Below, one piece after another: positions 1 to 9,175 of a stretch of DNA of 64,000 nucleotides; the stretch's first letter is position 1; each line of letters starts with the position of its first letter. The position numbers and the translations under genes were made by a program. The notes below the pieces were generated by a model. The model saw nothing but the letters and a program-made list of their open reading frames with translations. It was not told where the DNA came from and did not search any database. The stretch is taken from contig CACMYX010000001.1 in the NCBI GenBank assembly GCA_902618015.1, positions 124,001 through 188,000 on the forward strand. The letters are read 5' to 3'. This DNA is from an uncultured Alphaproteobacteria bacterium. GTDB lineage: Bacteria > Pseudomonadota > Alphaproteobacteria > HIMB59 > GCA-002718135.

Positions 1-153
1 TAAACCAAAAGAAACACCAAAGTTCTGAACATAAACTAAATCAAAATATTCATTGATTTTTATTGATTGATTTAAAAACAAATTATCTTGAATTAAATAC
101 TTAGTTAGTAGATCAAAAAAAATTAATGATACTAGTATAGCTATCTTAATCAC
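1..153 (-). CDS. lspA: Lipoprotein signal peptidase (signal peptidase II), 5' part only
   Basis: Partial gene cut by the left edge of the window; 51 codons are visible from a GTG start at 151-153. LspA is the inner-membrane aspartyl protease that removes signal peptides from prolipoproteins. The visible part begins with a hydrophobic segment, then carries a D-x-x-(S/T)-K type motif (DLLTK) and the family pattern VQNFGVSFG near the cut edge. The catalytic aspartates lie beyond the window. The start codon directly abuts the ileS stop at 154, and the ribF-ileS-lspA order is the classical one in proteobacteria, which supports both the call and the GTG start. Confidence 0.88.
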   Translation of the reverse strand, partial: MIKIAILVSLIFFDLLTKYLIQDNLFLNQSIKINEYFDLVYVQNFGVSFGL

Positions 154-2928
154 TTAACTTATTGCATCATTACAACGATTGCAAATTTCATTTTTTATTA
201 ATTCCTTTTCATATTTCCAACATCTTTGACATTTTTGACCACTCACCTTAGATACTTGCACTTTTACATTTTTAATATCGTCTATTGAAAAACCATGGCT
301 ATTTTCTTCAAGTATATGCAATTTAAATGATGAAGTAATAGCAATTTCATCAAACATAACTTCATTAACTTTATCAAAACTTTCTTTAGAAATATAAATA
401 TCCAAATGAGCTTCTAAACTTGAACGTATAATTTTTTCTTCTCTAATTTTCTCAATTGCTCCAGTAGCAACTTTTCTAATATTTTTAATTAAATTCCATT
501 TTTCATTTAATTGATTGTTTTGGTATTCTTTATTACAAATTAAGAAATCTTGAAGATGTATACTTTCAGTATTTCCTATGGCTTTCCATGCTTCTTCAGA
601 AGTGAAAGAAATAGAAGGTGCAAACCACCTAACTAAATGATTAAATATTATATTTAAAAGTGTTCTTGTAGATCGCCTCTTAATCGAATTTATACTATCG
701 CAGTAGATAGTATCTTTTCTTATATCAAAGTAAAAGGCAGAAAGATCATTAGAACAAAAATTTAAAAGTGTTGTAAACATCAAGTGAAAGTTAAATGTTG
801 ATACACATTTTTGAACAACTTGATCAACTTCCCACAAACGATGAAGTAGATATTTTTCTAACTCTGGAAATTCACTCTCATCAATAGCTTCCTCATTAGT
901 AAAATCATTTAAATTGCCAATTAAAAAACGAAAGGTATTTCTTATTCTTCTATAAGACTCAGCTTGTGATTGAAGGATAGCATTATCAAGCTTCAGATCA
1001 TCATAATAATCAGATGCGACAACCCACAATCTTAAAATATCTACTCCATATTTTTTTAATATATCATCTGGAGAAATAACATTACCTAAAGATTTAGACA
1101 TTTTACGTCCTCTTCCATCAACAACAAACCCGTGTGTCAGAACACTTTCATAAGGAGCTTTACCTCTTGTGCCAGAAGATTCTAAAAGAGATGAATGAAA
1201 CCACCCTCTGTGTTGATCACTTCCTTCTAAGTACATCGATGCAGGCCATTTCAAATCTTCTCTTTGTTCTAGACAAAAAGCATGTGTAGAACCACTATCA
1301 AACCATACTTCAACTACATCTTTAACCTGTTCATAATCTTCAAGTGAATATTCATCCCCTAAAAATCTTTGTGGATCTTCAGTAAACCACGTATTGCTTC
1401 CTTCTTTTTCATATATGTCAGCTATTCTATTGATAATATTTTCATCTCTTAAAGGTTGACCCGTTTTTTTATTTACAAATAATGGTAAAGGTACACCCCA
1501 CACTCTTTGTCTAGATACACACCAATCTGGTCTAGTTTCAATCATTGATCTAAGCCTTGTTTGGCCTTGTGGAGGATAGAAAATAGTTTCATCAATTGAT
1601 TTGAGAGCAATGTCTCTTAAATTATTTTTTTCCATGGAAATGAACCATTGTGGCGTATTTCTATAAATAAGAGGAGCTTTAGACCTCCATGAATGAGGGT
1701 AGCTATGACGAAGCGTTCCTTTAAATAATAATTTTGAAAATTCTTCTAATTTATCTGCGATTTTGTGATCTACTTTATAAATATGTTCACCTTCAAAACC
1801 AACAGCATGTTGATTATATTTACCATCATCTTGAACTGTCTGTATGATATCAACATTATTTTCTATTCCTAAAACATAGTCGTCATCTCCATGTCCAGGA
1901 GCTATATGTACAACTCCTGTACCCTGTTCTAAGTTAACAAAATCCCCATGAAATGGTTTTACTATAAAATCGTATCCCAATTGTTTAAATGGATGCTCAC
2001 ATTCGCAAGAAGATAAATTATCTCCTTTAAATTTCTTTTTTGTACTAAATTTTTTTATTCCAATTTCTTTAGTTACACTTTCTAAAAGTTCTGAAGCAAA
2101 TATTAATCTATCATTTTCTTTGACTAAACTATCTTCTTCTAATTCTTCAACAACAATAAGTGAATAATCTAATTCTTTACCATAAGCCAAAGCTCTATTT
2201 CCTGGAATCGTCCAAGGAGTTGTGGTCCAAATAACAATATTTGAGTCAATTAAATCTTTATCAGTAGAATTTTTAATTAAAAATTTAACATATATAGTGT
2301 TGGACGTATGATCTTCATATTCAACTTCAGCATCAGCTAAAGCTGTCTTTTCTACAACGGACCATAGAACTGGTTTTGCTCCTTTATACAAACTTTCATC
2401 AAGCAGGAATTTTCCAAGCTCACGAACAATTTGTGCTTCTGCTTGATTTGACATTGTAAGGTATGGATTTTCCCAATCCCCTTCAACACCAAGTCGTCTA
2501 AATTCTTTTTTTTGTATCTCGATCCATTTTTCTGCAAACTCTCTACACTCATTTCTAAATTGAACAGTTGGAACATCATCCTTGTTCTTTCCTTTTTTTC
2601 TATATTCTTCTTCTATTTTCCATTCAATTGGTAAACCGTGACAATCCCAACCAGGAACATAGATAGAGTCTTTACCAGCCATTTGTTGTGTTCGTACAAT
2701 GACATCTTTTAAAATTTTATTAAGAGCAGTTCCCATATGAATATGTCCGTTTGCGTATGGTGGACCATCATGAAGAACAAATTTTTCTCTACCTTTAGAT
2801 TTATCTCTTAGTTTTTTAAAAATATTTTCTTTATCCCACTCCTCTATTATTGCAGGTTCCTTTGCTGGAAGGTTAGCTCTCATTTCAAAAGATGTTTTGG
2901 GAAGAAAAATTGTATCTTTATATTCCAT
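154..2928 (-). CDS. ileS: Isoleucyl-tRNA synthetase
   Basis: Class I aminoacyl-tRNA synthetase charging tRNA-Ile in the cytoplasm, with an editing domain that removes mischarged valine. The HIGH motif appears as HIHM at residues 62-65 and the KMSKS loop as GRKMSKSLGN near residue 607. The C-terminus has the zinc-finger cysteines CQRCWKY...CNRC typical of bacterial IleRS. Length of 924 aa is normal for the family. The start ATG overlaps the ribF stop by one base (TAATG), and lspA follows with no gap, so the three genes are probably co-transcribed and translationally coupled. Confidence 0.98.
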   Translation of the reverse strand: MEYKDTIFLPKTSFEMRANLPAKEPAIIEEWDKENIFKKLRDKSKGREKFVLHDGPPYANGHIHMGTALNKILKDVIVRTQQMAGKDSIYVPGWDCHGLPIEWKIEEEYRKKGKNKDDVPTVQFRNECREFAEKWIEIQKKEFRRLGVEGDWENPYLTMSNQAEAQIVRELGKFLLDESLYKGAKPVLWSVVEKTALADAEVEYEDHTSNTIYVKFLIKNSTDKDLIDSNIVIWTTTPWTIPGNRALAYGKELDYSLIVVEELEEDSLVKENDRLIFASELLESVTKEIGIKKFSTKKKFKGDNLSSCECEHPFKQLGYDFIVKPFHGDFVNLEQGTGVVHIAPGHGDDDYVLGIENNVDIIQTVQDDGKYNQHAVGFEGEHIYKVDHKIADKLEEFSKLLFKGTLRHSYPHSWRSKAPLIYRNTPQWFISMEKNNLRDIALKSIDETIFYPPQGQTRLRSMIETRPDWCVSRQRVWGVPLPLFVNKKTGQPLRDENIINRIADIYEKEGSNTWFTEDPQRFLGDEYSLEDYEQVKDVVEVWFDSGSTHAFCLEQREDLKWPASMYLEGSDQHRGWFHSSLLESSGTRGKAPYESVLTHGFVVDGRGRKMSKSLGNVISPDDILKKYGVDILRLWVVASDYYDDLKLDNAILQSQAESYRRIRNTFRFLIGNLNDFTNEEAIDESEFPELEKYLLHRLWEVDQVVQKCVSTFNFHLMFTTLLNFCSNDLSAFYFDIRKDTIYCDSINSIKRRSTRTLLNIIFNHLVRWFAPSISFTSEEAWKAIGNTESIHLQDFLICNKEYQNNQLNEKWNLIKNIRKVATGAIEKIREEKIIRSSLEAHLDIYISKESFDKVNEVMFDEIAITSSFKLHILEENSHGFSIDDIKNVKVQVSKVSGQKCQRCWKYEKELIKNEICNRCNDAIS

Positions 2929-3857
2929 TATAGTTGATGATATTCCTTAGCTTTATTTATATCTTTGTTGATTTGCTTGGTTAATTCTTCAAAATTATTA
3001 AATTTTTGTTCAGACCTAATAAATGTAAGGAATTCAACAGTCAATTCTTTACCATATATTTCTTCATTAAAATTAAACATATGTGTCTCTAGAAGGAGTT
3101 TACTTCCATCGACTGTTGGTCTTAAACCAAAATTTGAAACACCTTTGTATTTTTTGCCTTCTAATAGCACCTGCACACAGTAAACACCTCTTTTTGGTAA
3201 TATGTGTTGATCTGGTATCATATTAGCAGTCGGAAAATTGATTTCTCTAGCTCTTTTATCACCTTCAATTATTGTTCCATGCATATGCCAGGGCCTACCT
3301 AAAGACTCTGTAACATCTTCCATATAACCCTCTTTTATTTGTGATCGAATTATTGAAGATGAGTATTTATCAGATTTATCAGCAAGCATAATAGGTTCGA
3401 TTAAATGAATATTAAAATTATTTTTTTCAGTGTACTTTTCTAATGTTTTAAAATTACCTTTTCTGTCTTTTCCAAACTTAAAGTCAGTACCTATAACTAA
3501 GTATTTAATGTTTAATTTATCAATAAGAATTTTAGTTACAAAATCATCAGCTGATAATACTGATAGATTGTTATCAAAAGAAAAATCTATAAATATATCT
3601 AAACCTAATCTTTCAAGAAAATTTATTTTATCATTTTGAGTATAAATATTAAAAGACTCATTAATTTGATTAAAGTAAATACGAGGATGAGGATTAAAAC
3701 TCATTATAGAAGATAATAAATTATTGTTTGATGCAATCTCCTTAATTTTATTTATTATTTCTTGGTGCCCTTTATGTATTCCATCAAAATTACCTATTGC
3801 GAGACAAAGGTCTAATTTTTCAAAATCTGATGCTGTATCTAATTGATAAATTTTCAT
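2928..3857 (-). CDS. ribF: Bifunctional riboflavin kinase / FAD synthetase
   Basis: Makes FMN from riboflavin and then FAD from FMN. The N-terminal FMN adenylyltransferase domain shows IGNFDGIHKGHQ (nucleotidyltransferase HxGH-type site) near residues 21-32 and FNPHPR near residue 54. The C-terminal flavokinase domain has GRPWHMHGTI, FPTANM and GVYCV around residues 187-227. Length of 309 aa is standard. It is the first gene of the ribF-ileS-lspA block; its stop overlaps the ileS start. Confidence 0.96.
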   Translation of the reverse strand: MKIYQLDTASDFEKLDLCLAIGNFDGIHKGHQEIINKIKEIASNNNLLSSIMSFNPHPRIYFNQINESFNIYTQNDKINFLERLGLDIFIDFSFDNNLSVLSADDFVTKILIDKLNIKYLVIGTDFKFGKDRKGNFKTLEKYTEKNNFNIHLIEPIMLADKSDKYSSSIIRSQIKEGYMEDVTESLGRPWHMHGTIIEGDKRAREINFPTANMIPDQHILPKRGVYCVQVLLEGKKYKGVSNFGLRPTVDGSKLLLETHMFNFNEEIYGKELTVEFLTFIRSEQKFNNFEELTKQINKDINKAKEYHQL

Positions 3858-3899
3858 AATATTTATAAATCAATTAGTATAGAAACTTATGGTTAGTAA

Positions 3900-5213
3900 C
3901 TACAAATATTTATTTAAGATATTTTCCAGATATTCTTGTCTTCCTGAACGAGGTTCTGGTTCAATATTATCGTCGATTACTTTTTTATTTATATCCTCTA
4001 ATCCAGTATCTTTATTATGAATAAACTGCCCCAAACTTTTATTCCAATCGTCATATCTATCTTCAATAAACTTAGGAATCACATTATCATTGATTAACTT
4101 TTCAACAGCAATAAGTGTTTTTGCACAAACATCCATGCCTCCAATATGAGCATGGAATAAATCTTCAGCATCGATAGATTGTCTTCTTATTTTTGCATCA
4201 AAGTTCATGCCTCCTTGGCCTAAGCCGCCATTCTTAAAAATAAAATAAAATGACATAATTAAGTCAGCAGGATTATTAGGGAATTGATCAGTGTCCCAAC
4301 CTATAAAAGTATCACCTCTATTAATATCAATACTTCCTAAGGCGCTGTTTGAAGTAGCGTAAGCAATTTCATGTTCAAAATTATGACCAGATAAAGTTGC
4401 ATGATTAACTTCAACATTTAGTTTAATCTCATTTTCTAAACCTGCCTTTCGTAAAAACGCTAAACAAGTTGCAGAGTCAAAGTCGTATTGATGTTTAGTT
4501 GGTTCATGAGGTTTTGGTTCCAATAAGATTTGACCTTTAAATCCTATCTTGTGTTTATAATTAACGACTAATTCTAAAAATCTTTGAAGATTAGAAGTTT
4601 CCTTCGTCATGTCAGTATTAAGAATAGTTTCGTATCCTTCTCTACCACCCCAAAGAACATAATTTTGACCACCCAATCTCATTGTTGCATCCATACAATC
4701 TTTTACTTGTGCAGCTTTATATGCAAAAACTTCTGGATCTGGGTTTGTAGAAGCACCACTCATATATCTTTTATGAGAGAACGCATTTGCTGTCCCCCAG
4801 AGTAATTGCATACCTGAGTTATTAATTTTTTGTTCCATTAAATCTATTATATGAAAGAAATTTTTTTGGGTTTCGGCATAGTTTGAGCCTTCAGGAGATA
4901 TATCTCTATCGTGAAAACAGAAAAAGGGAGTTTTGATTTTAGTAAAGAAATCAAACGCAGCATTAAGTTTCATTTCAGCCATTTTTATTTCATCACCTGC
5001 TTGCATCCAAGGTCTATTAAATGTTTGACCTCCAAATGGATCAAGACCTGGCCAAGTAAATGTATGCCAGTAACAAGTTGCAAATCTTAAATGCTCTTTC
5101 ATTGTTTTGCCTAAGACAACCTTATTTTCATCGTAAAATTTAAATGCTAATGGATTTGAACTTTTTTCACCTTCGTATTTAATTTCAGGAATATTTTTAA
5201 AATAATCTGTCAT
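3900..5213 (-). CDS. xylA: Xylose isomerase
   Basis: Interconverts D-xylose and D-xylulose (and often D-glucose/D-fructose) with two divalent metals. Class II xylose isomerase of usual length (437 aa). Active-site signatures include FHDRDISPEG (catalytic His), WGGREGYE, EPKPHEPTKHQYD (metal Glu and Lys), LNVEVNHATLSGH and GSIDINRGD. It is the last gene of a minus-strand run with a ThuA-like protein and a Gfo/Idh dehydrogenase. No xylulokinase gene is in the window, so the real substrate could be another sugar or a kinase may be elsewhere. The start ATG is preceded by a weak AGGG site. Confidence 0.96.
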   Translation of the reverse strand: MTDYFKNIPEIKYEGEKSSNPLAFKFYDENKVVLGKTMKEHLRFATCYWHTFTWPGLDPFGGQTFNRPWMQAGDEIKMAEMKLNAAFDFFTKIKTPFFCFHDRDISPEGSNYAETQKNFFHIIDLMEQKINNSGMQLLWGTANAFSHKRYMSGASTNPDPEVFAYKAAQVKDCMDATMRLGGQNYVLWGGREGYETILNTDMTKETSNLQRFLELVVNYKHKIGFKGQILLEPKPHEPTKHQYDFDSATCLAFLRKAGLENEIKLNVEVNHATLSGHNFEHEIAYATSNSALGSIDINRGDTFIGWDTDQFPNNPADLIMSFYFIFKNGGLGQGGMNFDAKIRRQSIDAEDLFHAHIGGMDVCAKTLIAVEKLINDNVIPKFIEDRYDDWNKSLGQFIHNKDTGLEDINKKVIDDNIEPEPRSGRQEYLENILNKYL

Positions 5214-5237
5214 ATAATTTCCCTAAATTATCTTACT

Positions 5238-5951
5238 CTATCTTGATGCCCAAAGCAAACCACGATGATAAATTTTTTTCATTTCTGGATGATTAAGCTC
5301 ATCAGCAAAATGACCAAGGGAAGTGTAAAAAATTTTTCCTTTTCCAATTTTTCTTTTCCATACAACTGGCATTTCAACACCCTTTATCCATTCTGTTTGG
5401 TATTGATCATCTCCTGGCTTTCCTGGCTCTTGCTCTAATTTCCATATTTCATGACCTTGAAAAGTAGTTGTTGCTAAAACATCATTCATTGGATCAACGT
5501 GCATGTAATATTGTTCAGAATGATAATCAAAATCTTCAATACCTTCCATTATTGGATCATTTCTTTTTGTAATATTCACTTTATAATCGTGAATACCATT
5601 AGGATGACTTACCCATTGACCACCAGTTAAAAATTGCCAATCAATTGATTGTCTAAAAGCATCACACATCCCTCCATGATGACCTGCAAGACCACAACCA
5701 TTTACAACTGCTTTTATTAAATTATTAACTTCATTTTTCTTTATTTCTCCTTTGGGAGAATGATGAAAAGCCATTGTAACAATTGGTATAATTAAATCCA
5801 TTTCGTGTACATAATCTTCGGCAAAAGCTTCTGTTGAATTTTCAGATCTTACTTCGTAACCTTCAGAATTTAAGAATTTACTTAAAATTTCATTACATTT
5901 TTCAGGCTCATGTCCTGGCCAACCTCCAAATACGATTAATGCTTTTTTCAT
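5238..5951 (-). CDS. ThuA-like domain protein (class I glutamine amidotransferase fold)
   Basis: A 237-aa protein of the ThuA family, which has a class I glutamine-amidotransferase-like fold. The N-terminus KKALIVFGGWPGHEP and the central GLAGHHGGMCDAFR and YKVNITKRNDPIMEGIEDF segments match the family; it ends with the typical GKGKIFYTSLGH segment. ThuA works with the dehydrogenase ThuB in trehalose/3-keto-disaccharide use in rhizobia, and many homologues sit beside Gfo/Idh dehydrogenases, as here (next gene upstream, 13-bp gap). The exact reaction is not certain; a role in handling oxidised (keto) sugars is inferred. Confidence 0.85.
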   Translation of the reverse strand: MKKALIVFGGWPGHEPEKCNEILSKFLNSEGYEVRSENSTEAFAEDYVHEMDLIIPIVTMAFHHSPKGEIKKNEVNNLIKAVVNGCGLAGHHGGMCDAFRQSIDWQFLTGGQWVSHPNGIHDYKVNITKRNDPIMEGIEDFDYHSEQYYMHVDPMNDVLATTTFQGHEIWKLEQEPGKPGDDQYQTEWIKGVEMPVVWKRKIGKGKIFYTSLGHFADELNHPEMKKIYHRGLLWASR

Positions 5952-5964
5952 TATAAATTTACCT

Positions 5965-7107
5965 TCATTTTAATAATTTAAAATTTTCCTCTTCTGAAAA
6001 ATATTCAATCGCTGATACAGAACTTCTTAATTCCAATTTTTTATCTTCTTTAGCAGATTTAATTATTGTGTCTAAGATGTCTAAAACATGAAGACTTAGC
6101 TCACCGTTACATCTATTTATTCGATTATTTTTAATAGAATCAACCATTTCACTAACTCCTATTCCTCTGTAATTTGCTATGCCTGGTTTTTCATTTGTTT
6201 TTTTACTGTTTTCAACATTTATTTTACCTAAATTATTTTCGTTAGTCTCTATAGTTTTCCATTCACCATTTTTCTCTGTACATAACTGTATAGATCCACC
6301 AAAAGTATTTGGGTCAGGGATATTTATGGATCCCAAATCTCCATAAAGCTCAATATGATTTTTGTTATGTTTCCAAATATCAAAAGAGAAAAATGAGTCT
6401 ACTAATGTACCGTTTTCAAACTCAATTTGTGAAACTAAAGTAGTAGGAATATCTACTTTTATTTGTTGGTTTTTTCTTTCTCCACTTCCAATTACTCTTT
6501 TATTGTAAACCGTCCTTGATTGTGAATAAACATTTTTAGCTGACCCTAATAAATTCACGAGAGCTGTAAAATAATATGGCCCCATATCAAGGACTGGACC
6601 ACCACCATATTGATAATAAAAATCTGGATTTGGATGCCAAATTTCATGACCAGCCACACCCATTGAAATACTGCCTAATACGATATTTCCAATTTTATTA
6701 TTAGATAAAATTTTTTTAGATTCTTGTATGCCAGCGCCTAGAAAGGTGTCAGGAGCACACCCTAAATACAAATTTTTCTGACGTGATAATTCTAAAAGTT
6801 TTTTTCCGTGATGAAACTCAATTGATAGTGGTTTTTCTGAATACACATGTTTTCCAGATTGTATGATTGATTTAGAAACTTCAAAATGGACATCTGGAAT
6901 TGTTAGGTTGATGATTAATTCTATTTCTTCATTATTGAGTATTTGATCAATAGTTAAATTTTCTACATTATAAATATTAGCATAATGTTTAGAAGCTTCT
7001 GGTTTAATATCAGCACAAGCTACAATTTCGAAATTATTGAAATATTTTATTGAATTAGAGAAGTATATGTCTGCAATATTTCCACAACCAATTATTCCAG
7101 TTTTCAT
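5965..7107 (-). CDS. Gfo/Idh/MocA family NAD(P)-dependent sugar oxidoreductase
   Basis: A 380-aa cytoplasmic dehydrogenase. The N-terminal Rossmann fold shows GIIGCGNIADIYF at residues 4-16, and the SEKPLS motif carries the conserved EKP lysine of the family. The C-terminal half has the GGGPVLDMGPYY signature, which supplies the catalytic region. It is clearly paralogous to the protein at 18952-20103 (shared CGNIA, NLTIP, APDTFLG, GGGPV-DMGPY, RCNGELALHVLD-like blocks). It lies between ThuA and the PhyH gene, suggesting oxidation of a sugar or glycoside taken up by the adjacent CUT1 importer. The substrate cannot be read from sequence. Confidence 0.9.
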   Translation of the reverse strand: MKTGIIGCGNIADIYFSNSIKYFNNFEIVACADIKPEASKHYANIYNVENLTIDQILNNEEIELIINLTIPDVHFEVSKSIIQSGKHVYSEKPLSIEFHHGKKLLELSRQKNLYLGCAPDTFLGAGIQESKKILSNNKIGNIVLGSISMGVAGHEIWHPNPDFYYQYGGGPVLDMGPYYFTALVNLLGSAKNVYSQSRTVYNKRVIGSGERKNQQIKVDIPTTLVSQIEFENGTLVDSFFSFDIWKHNKNHIELYGDLGSINIPDPNTFGGSIQLCTEKNGEWKTIETNENNLGKINVENSKKTNEKPGIANYRGIGVSEMVDSIKNNRINRCNGELSLHVLDILDTIIKSAKEDKKLELRSSVSAIEYFSEEENFKLLK

Positions 7108-7150
7108 TAAATAAGTTCTTTTTTAAATAATCGTGATGAAAATTATTTAT

Positions 7151-8071
7151 TTAGTATAGTTCATTTTCAATGCGTGTTAACCAATAATCAACATCCATTT
7201 TCTTATGACCAGTTAACAATCTCCAAAATTTGACAACATTGATTTTGTCTAGTCTATTTGTATCTGCTTCTTGCCAGGGGTATGATCTCATTAAAATATC
7301 GTTTATTGTTTTATCCTTACTTTCATCCGTCCAATAAAGTGCACGGTTTGGCAATGGCTGATATTTTTTTTCAGGATCCCATAGTAATTCCTGTTTTTCT
7401 GTAGGTTGGAGTCTTACTTTAAACATATAGCGAATATTTTCTGAAATATTTACACCTGCACCATGCCATAATCCACTATGAAAAATACCTATTGTACCAG
7501 GTTTACACACTATACTCTTTTGACCTAAAATATTTTGATATTTTGCAATTCCAAATTCATTAACAATACGTAAATGCGTACCAGGGTGATACCTTGTTCC
7601 TCCCATTGCTTTTGTAACCTCTGTTGGAAAATAAAATAATTGTACGTCAAAAGTACTTCTTGGATCAATTGTACTATCTTGATGATTTTGTTGAGACATC
7701 TGACGTTGATTAGCTTGTTTAAAGTATTTGGTGGGAAACGTTATATGAAGAAACTGGTGATCAATTATTGTGTTGCTGCCAACTAAACTTTTAATAGCTC
7801 CATCAACAACTTCATGTGAGAAGATTTTTTCTAAGGGAGACCCTTTTGGATAGGCATCTTTAAGTTTTGTTCCTGCTGGTATTCTTGGAATACTACTAGT
7901 TGCTTTTATATTTCTATAATAATCCTGAACACTATCAACTTCATCAATTTCTGTGTGACCAATATCATCTAAAAACTCTTTATTAGTTTGTTCATCAATT
8001 AACTCATCAAAAAATAAACATCCACTATTTGCAAATTCAGCCATTTGCTCTGTTGTCAATAACTTAGCCAT
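7151..8071 (-). CDS. Phytanoyl-CoA dioxygenase (PhyH) family Fe(II)/2-oxoglutarate oxygenase
   Basis: A 306-aa non-haem iron, 2-oxoglutarate-dependent oxygenase candidate. The HxD iron motif appears in QQNHQDSTIDPR and the distal iron histidine in GIFHSGLWHGAGVN, followed by RYMFKVRLQP, which supplies the 2-oxoglutarate-binding arginine. It starts one base after the stop of the 92-aa gene upstream, with a good ribosome site (GAAGGAG) inside that gene's end, so the two are coupled. Members of this family hydroxylate many substrates; the location inside a sugar-import operon points to a sugar, glycoside or cyclitol rather than phytanoyl-CoA (inference). Confidence 0.88.
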   Translation of the reverse strand: MAKLLTTEQMAEFANSGCLFFDELIDEQTNKEFLDDIGHTEIDEVDSVQDYYRNIKATSSIPRIPAGTKLKDAYPKGSPLEKIFSHEVVDGAIKSLVGSNTIIDHQFLHITFPTKYFKQANQRQMSQQNHQDSTIDPRSTFDVQLFYFPTEVTKAMGGTRYHPGTHLRIVNEFGIAKYQNILGQKSIVCKPGTIGIFHSGLWHGAGVNISENIRYMFKVRLQPTEKQELLWDPEKKYQPLPNRALYWTDESKDKTINDILMRSYPWQEADTNRLDKINVVKFWRLLTGHKKMDVDYWLTRIENELY

Positions 8072-8072
8072 A

Positions 8073-8351
8073 TTAAAAATCTCCTTCTTCTAATTTTTCA
8101 AAAAAAAACTCATGCTTTAAATACGATGTTCTGAATTCTTGACCTGGATGTTCTGGAATAGCTTGACTTGCTTGAAATAATCTCCAGCCGTCTAATAAAG
8201 CATCCAAACCTGTAGGATAAGGAGGTTCATCACTATCACCTGTCATATGCAGTTTTTTTCCCGTACCATCAAAGGTTGCCCATGAAATTACTTCTCCTTC
8301 TAAGCTTGGTAATTTTAAATAGAGAACTAAAACTTTTTGTCTTTTTGCCAT
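8073..8351 (-). CDS. Small conserved-looking protein of unknown function, 92 aa
   Basis: Not a family I can name with certainty. The reading frame is open further upstream, but that would run deep into the permease gene; the internal ATG at 8349-8351 lies five bases past the permease stop at 8357 and is the sensible start. The protein begins MAKRQKVLVLYLKLP, then has EGEVISWATFDGTG, a PPYPTGLDALLDGWRLFQ segment and a charged C-terminus. It has no signal peptide or membrane segment. It is sandwiched between the CUT1 permease and the PhyH oxygenase and coupled to the latter, so it may be a partner of that oxygenase. Confidence 0.75.
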   Translation of the reverse strand: MAKRQKVLVLYLKLPSLEGEVISWATFDGTGKKLHMTGDSDEPPYPTGLDALLDGWRLFQASQAIPEHPGQEFRTSYLKHEFFFEKLEEGDF

Positions 8352-8356
8352 GTTAT

Positions 8357-9175
8357 TTATTTTCCTAAACCTGCCAAAGATCTTACAAAGTATTTTTGGA
8401 AAATCAAGAATACTATAAGAACTGGTAAGATTGCTATAGTTAGTCCAGCCATAATTGATGGCCAATCAGATGACCATTCTCCTCTCAACTTCATTAATCC
8501 TAATGGCAAAGTTTTTACTTCATCAGATGTCAACATAATTAAGGCTAGTAGAAATTCATTCCAGATCCACACAGTTTGGAAAATTGCTGCACTAGCAATA
8601 GCTGGACCAGATAATGGAATAATAATTCTAAAAAAAATCTGCATCTTACTACAACCATCAATAGTAGCTGCTTCCTCAACTTCTTTTGGAAAATCTAAAA
8701 AAAAAGCATAGAATAAAATAACGGTGAATGGAATACCAAATGCAGTTAACGGCATTACTACACCATATATACTATTTAATAATCCTAAATTTGATACTGT
8801 TACATAAAGTGGTACAAGCACAGCTGCTGGAGGTATTGCGAAACCTGCAACAATTAATAAATAGACATATCTATTTATTCTAAAATCTATTCTTGCTAGA
8901 ACATATGCAGCCATTCCTGCAATTATTACTATTAAAATAACTGAAAATAATGAAACCAAAAAAGAATTGAAGATAAAACCCCCAAGGCCAATGGATAATG
9001 CCTTTTCAAATGAAGAAAAATTAAATTGACCTGGTAAACCTAGTGGTTCTAAAAAAATTTCCCTTCTTGTTTTAAAAGTAGTCAGTATCATCACTATTAT
9101 TGGTAATAGTACATAGATACTAAAGAGAGTTACAAAACCGTAAGCAAATATATTAGCTAACTTAAATTTACTCAC
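8357..9175 (-). CDS. CUT1 sugar ABC transporter permease (MalG/UgpE type)
   Basis: A 272-aa inner-membrane permease with about six hydrophobic segments. The cytoplasmic EAA loop that docks the ATPase is visible as EEAATIDGCSKMQIFFRIIIP near residue 165, as normal for BPD_transp_1 proteins. The start ATG overlaps the stop of the companion permease (9175). Together with the second permease and the binding protein it forms a CUT1-type sugar importer. The operon has no ATPase gene; the MalK-type ATPase at 42169-43263 is the only CUT1 ATPase in the window and may serve it. Confidence 0.95.
   Translation of the reverse strand: MSKFKLANIFAYGFVTLFSIYVLLPIIVMILTTFKTRREIFLEPLGLPGQFNFSSFEKALSIGLGGFIFNSFLVSLFSVILIVIIAGMAAYVLARIDFRINRYVYLLIVAGFAIPPAAVLVPLYVTVSNLGLLNSIYGVVMPLTAFGIPFTVILFYAFFLDFPKEVEEAATIDGCSKMQIFFRIIIPLSGPAIASAAIFQTVWIWNEFLLALIMLTSDEVKTLPLGLMKLRGEWSSDWPSIMAGLTIAILPVLIVFLIFQKYFVRSLAGLGK

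Noticed and set aside
8352..8465. Upstream extension of the 92-aa gene (38 extra codons)
   Set aside because: It lies wholly inside or overlapping the permease gene at 8357; the internal ATG at 8349-8351 fits spacing and family look.
8337..8711. 124-aa plus-strand open frame opposite a permease
   Set aside because: Antisense shadow; no domain and the minus-strand permease is certain.
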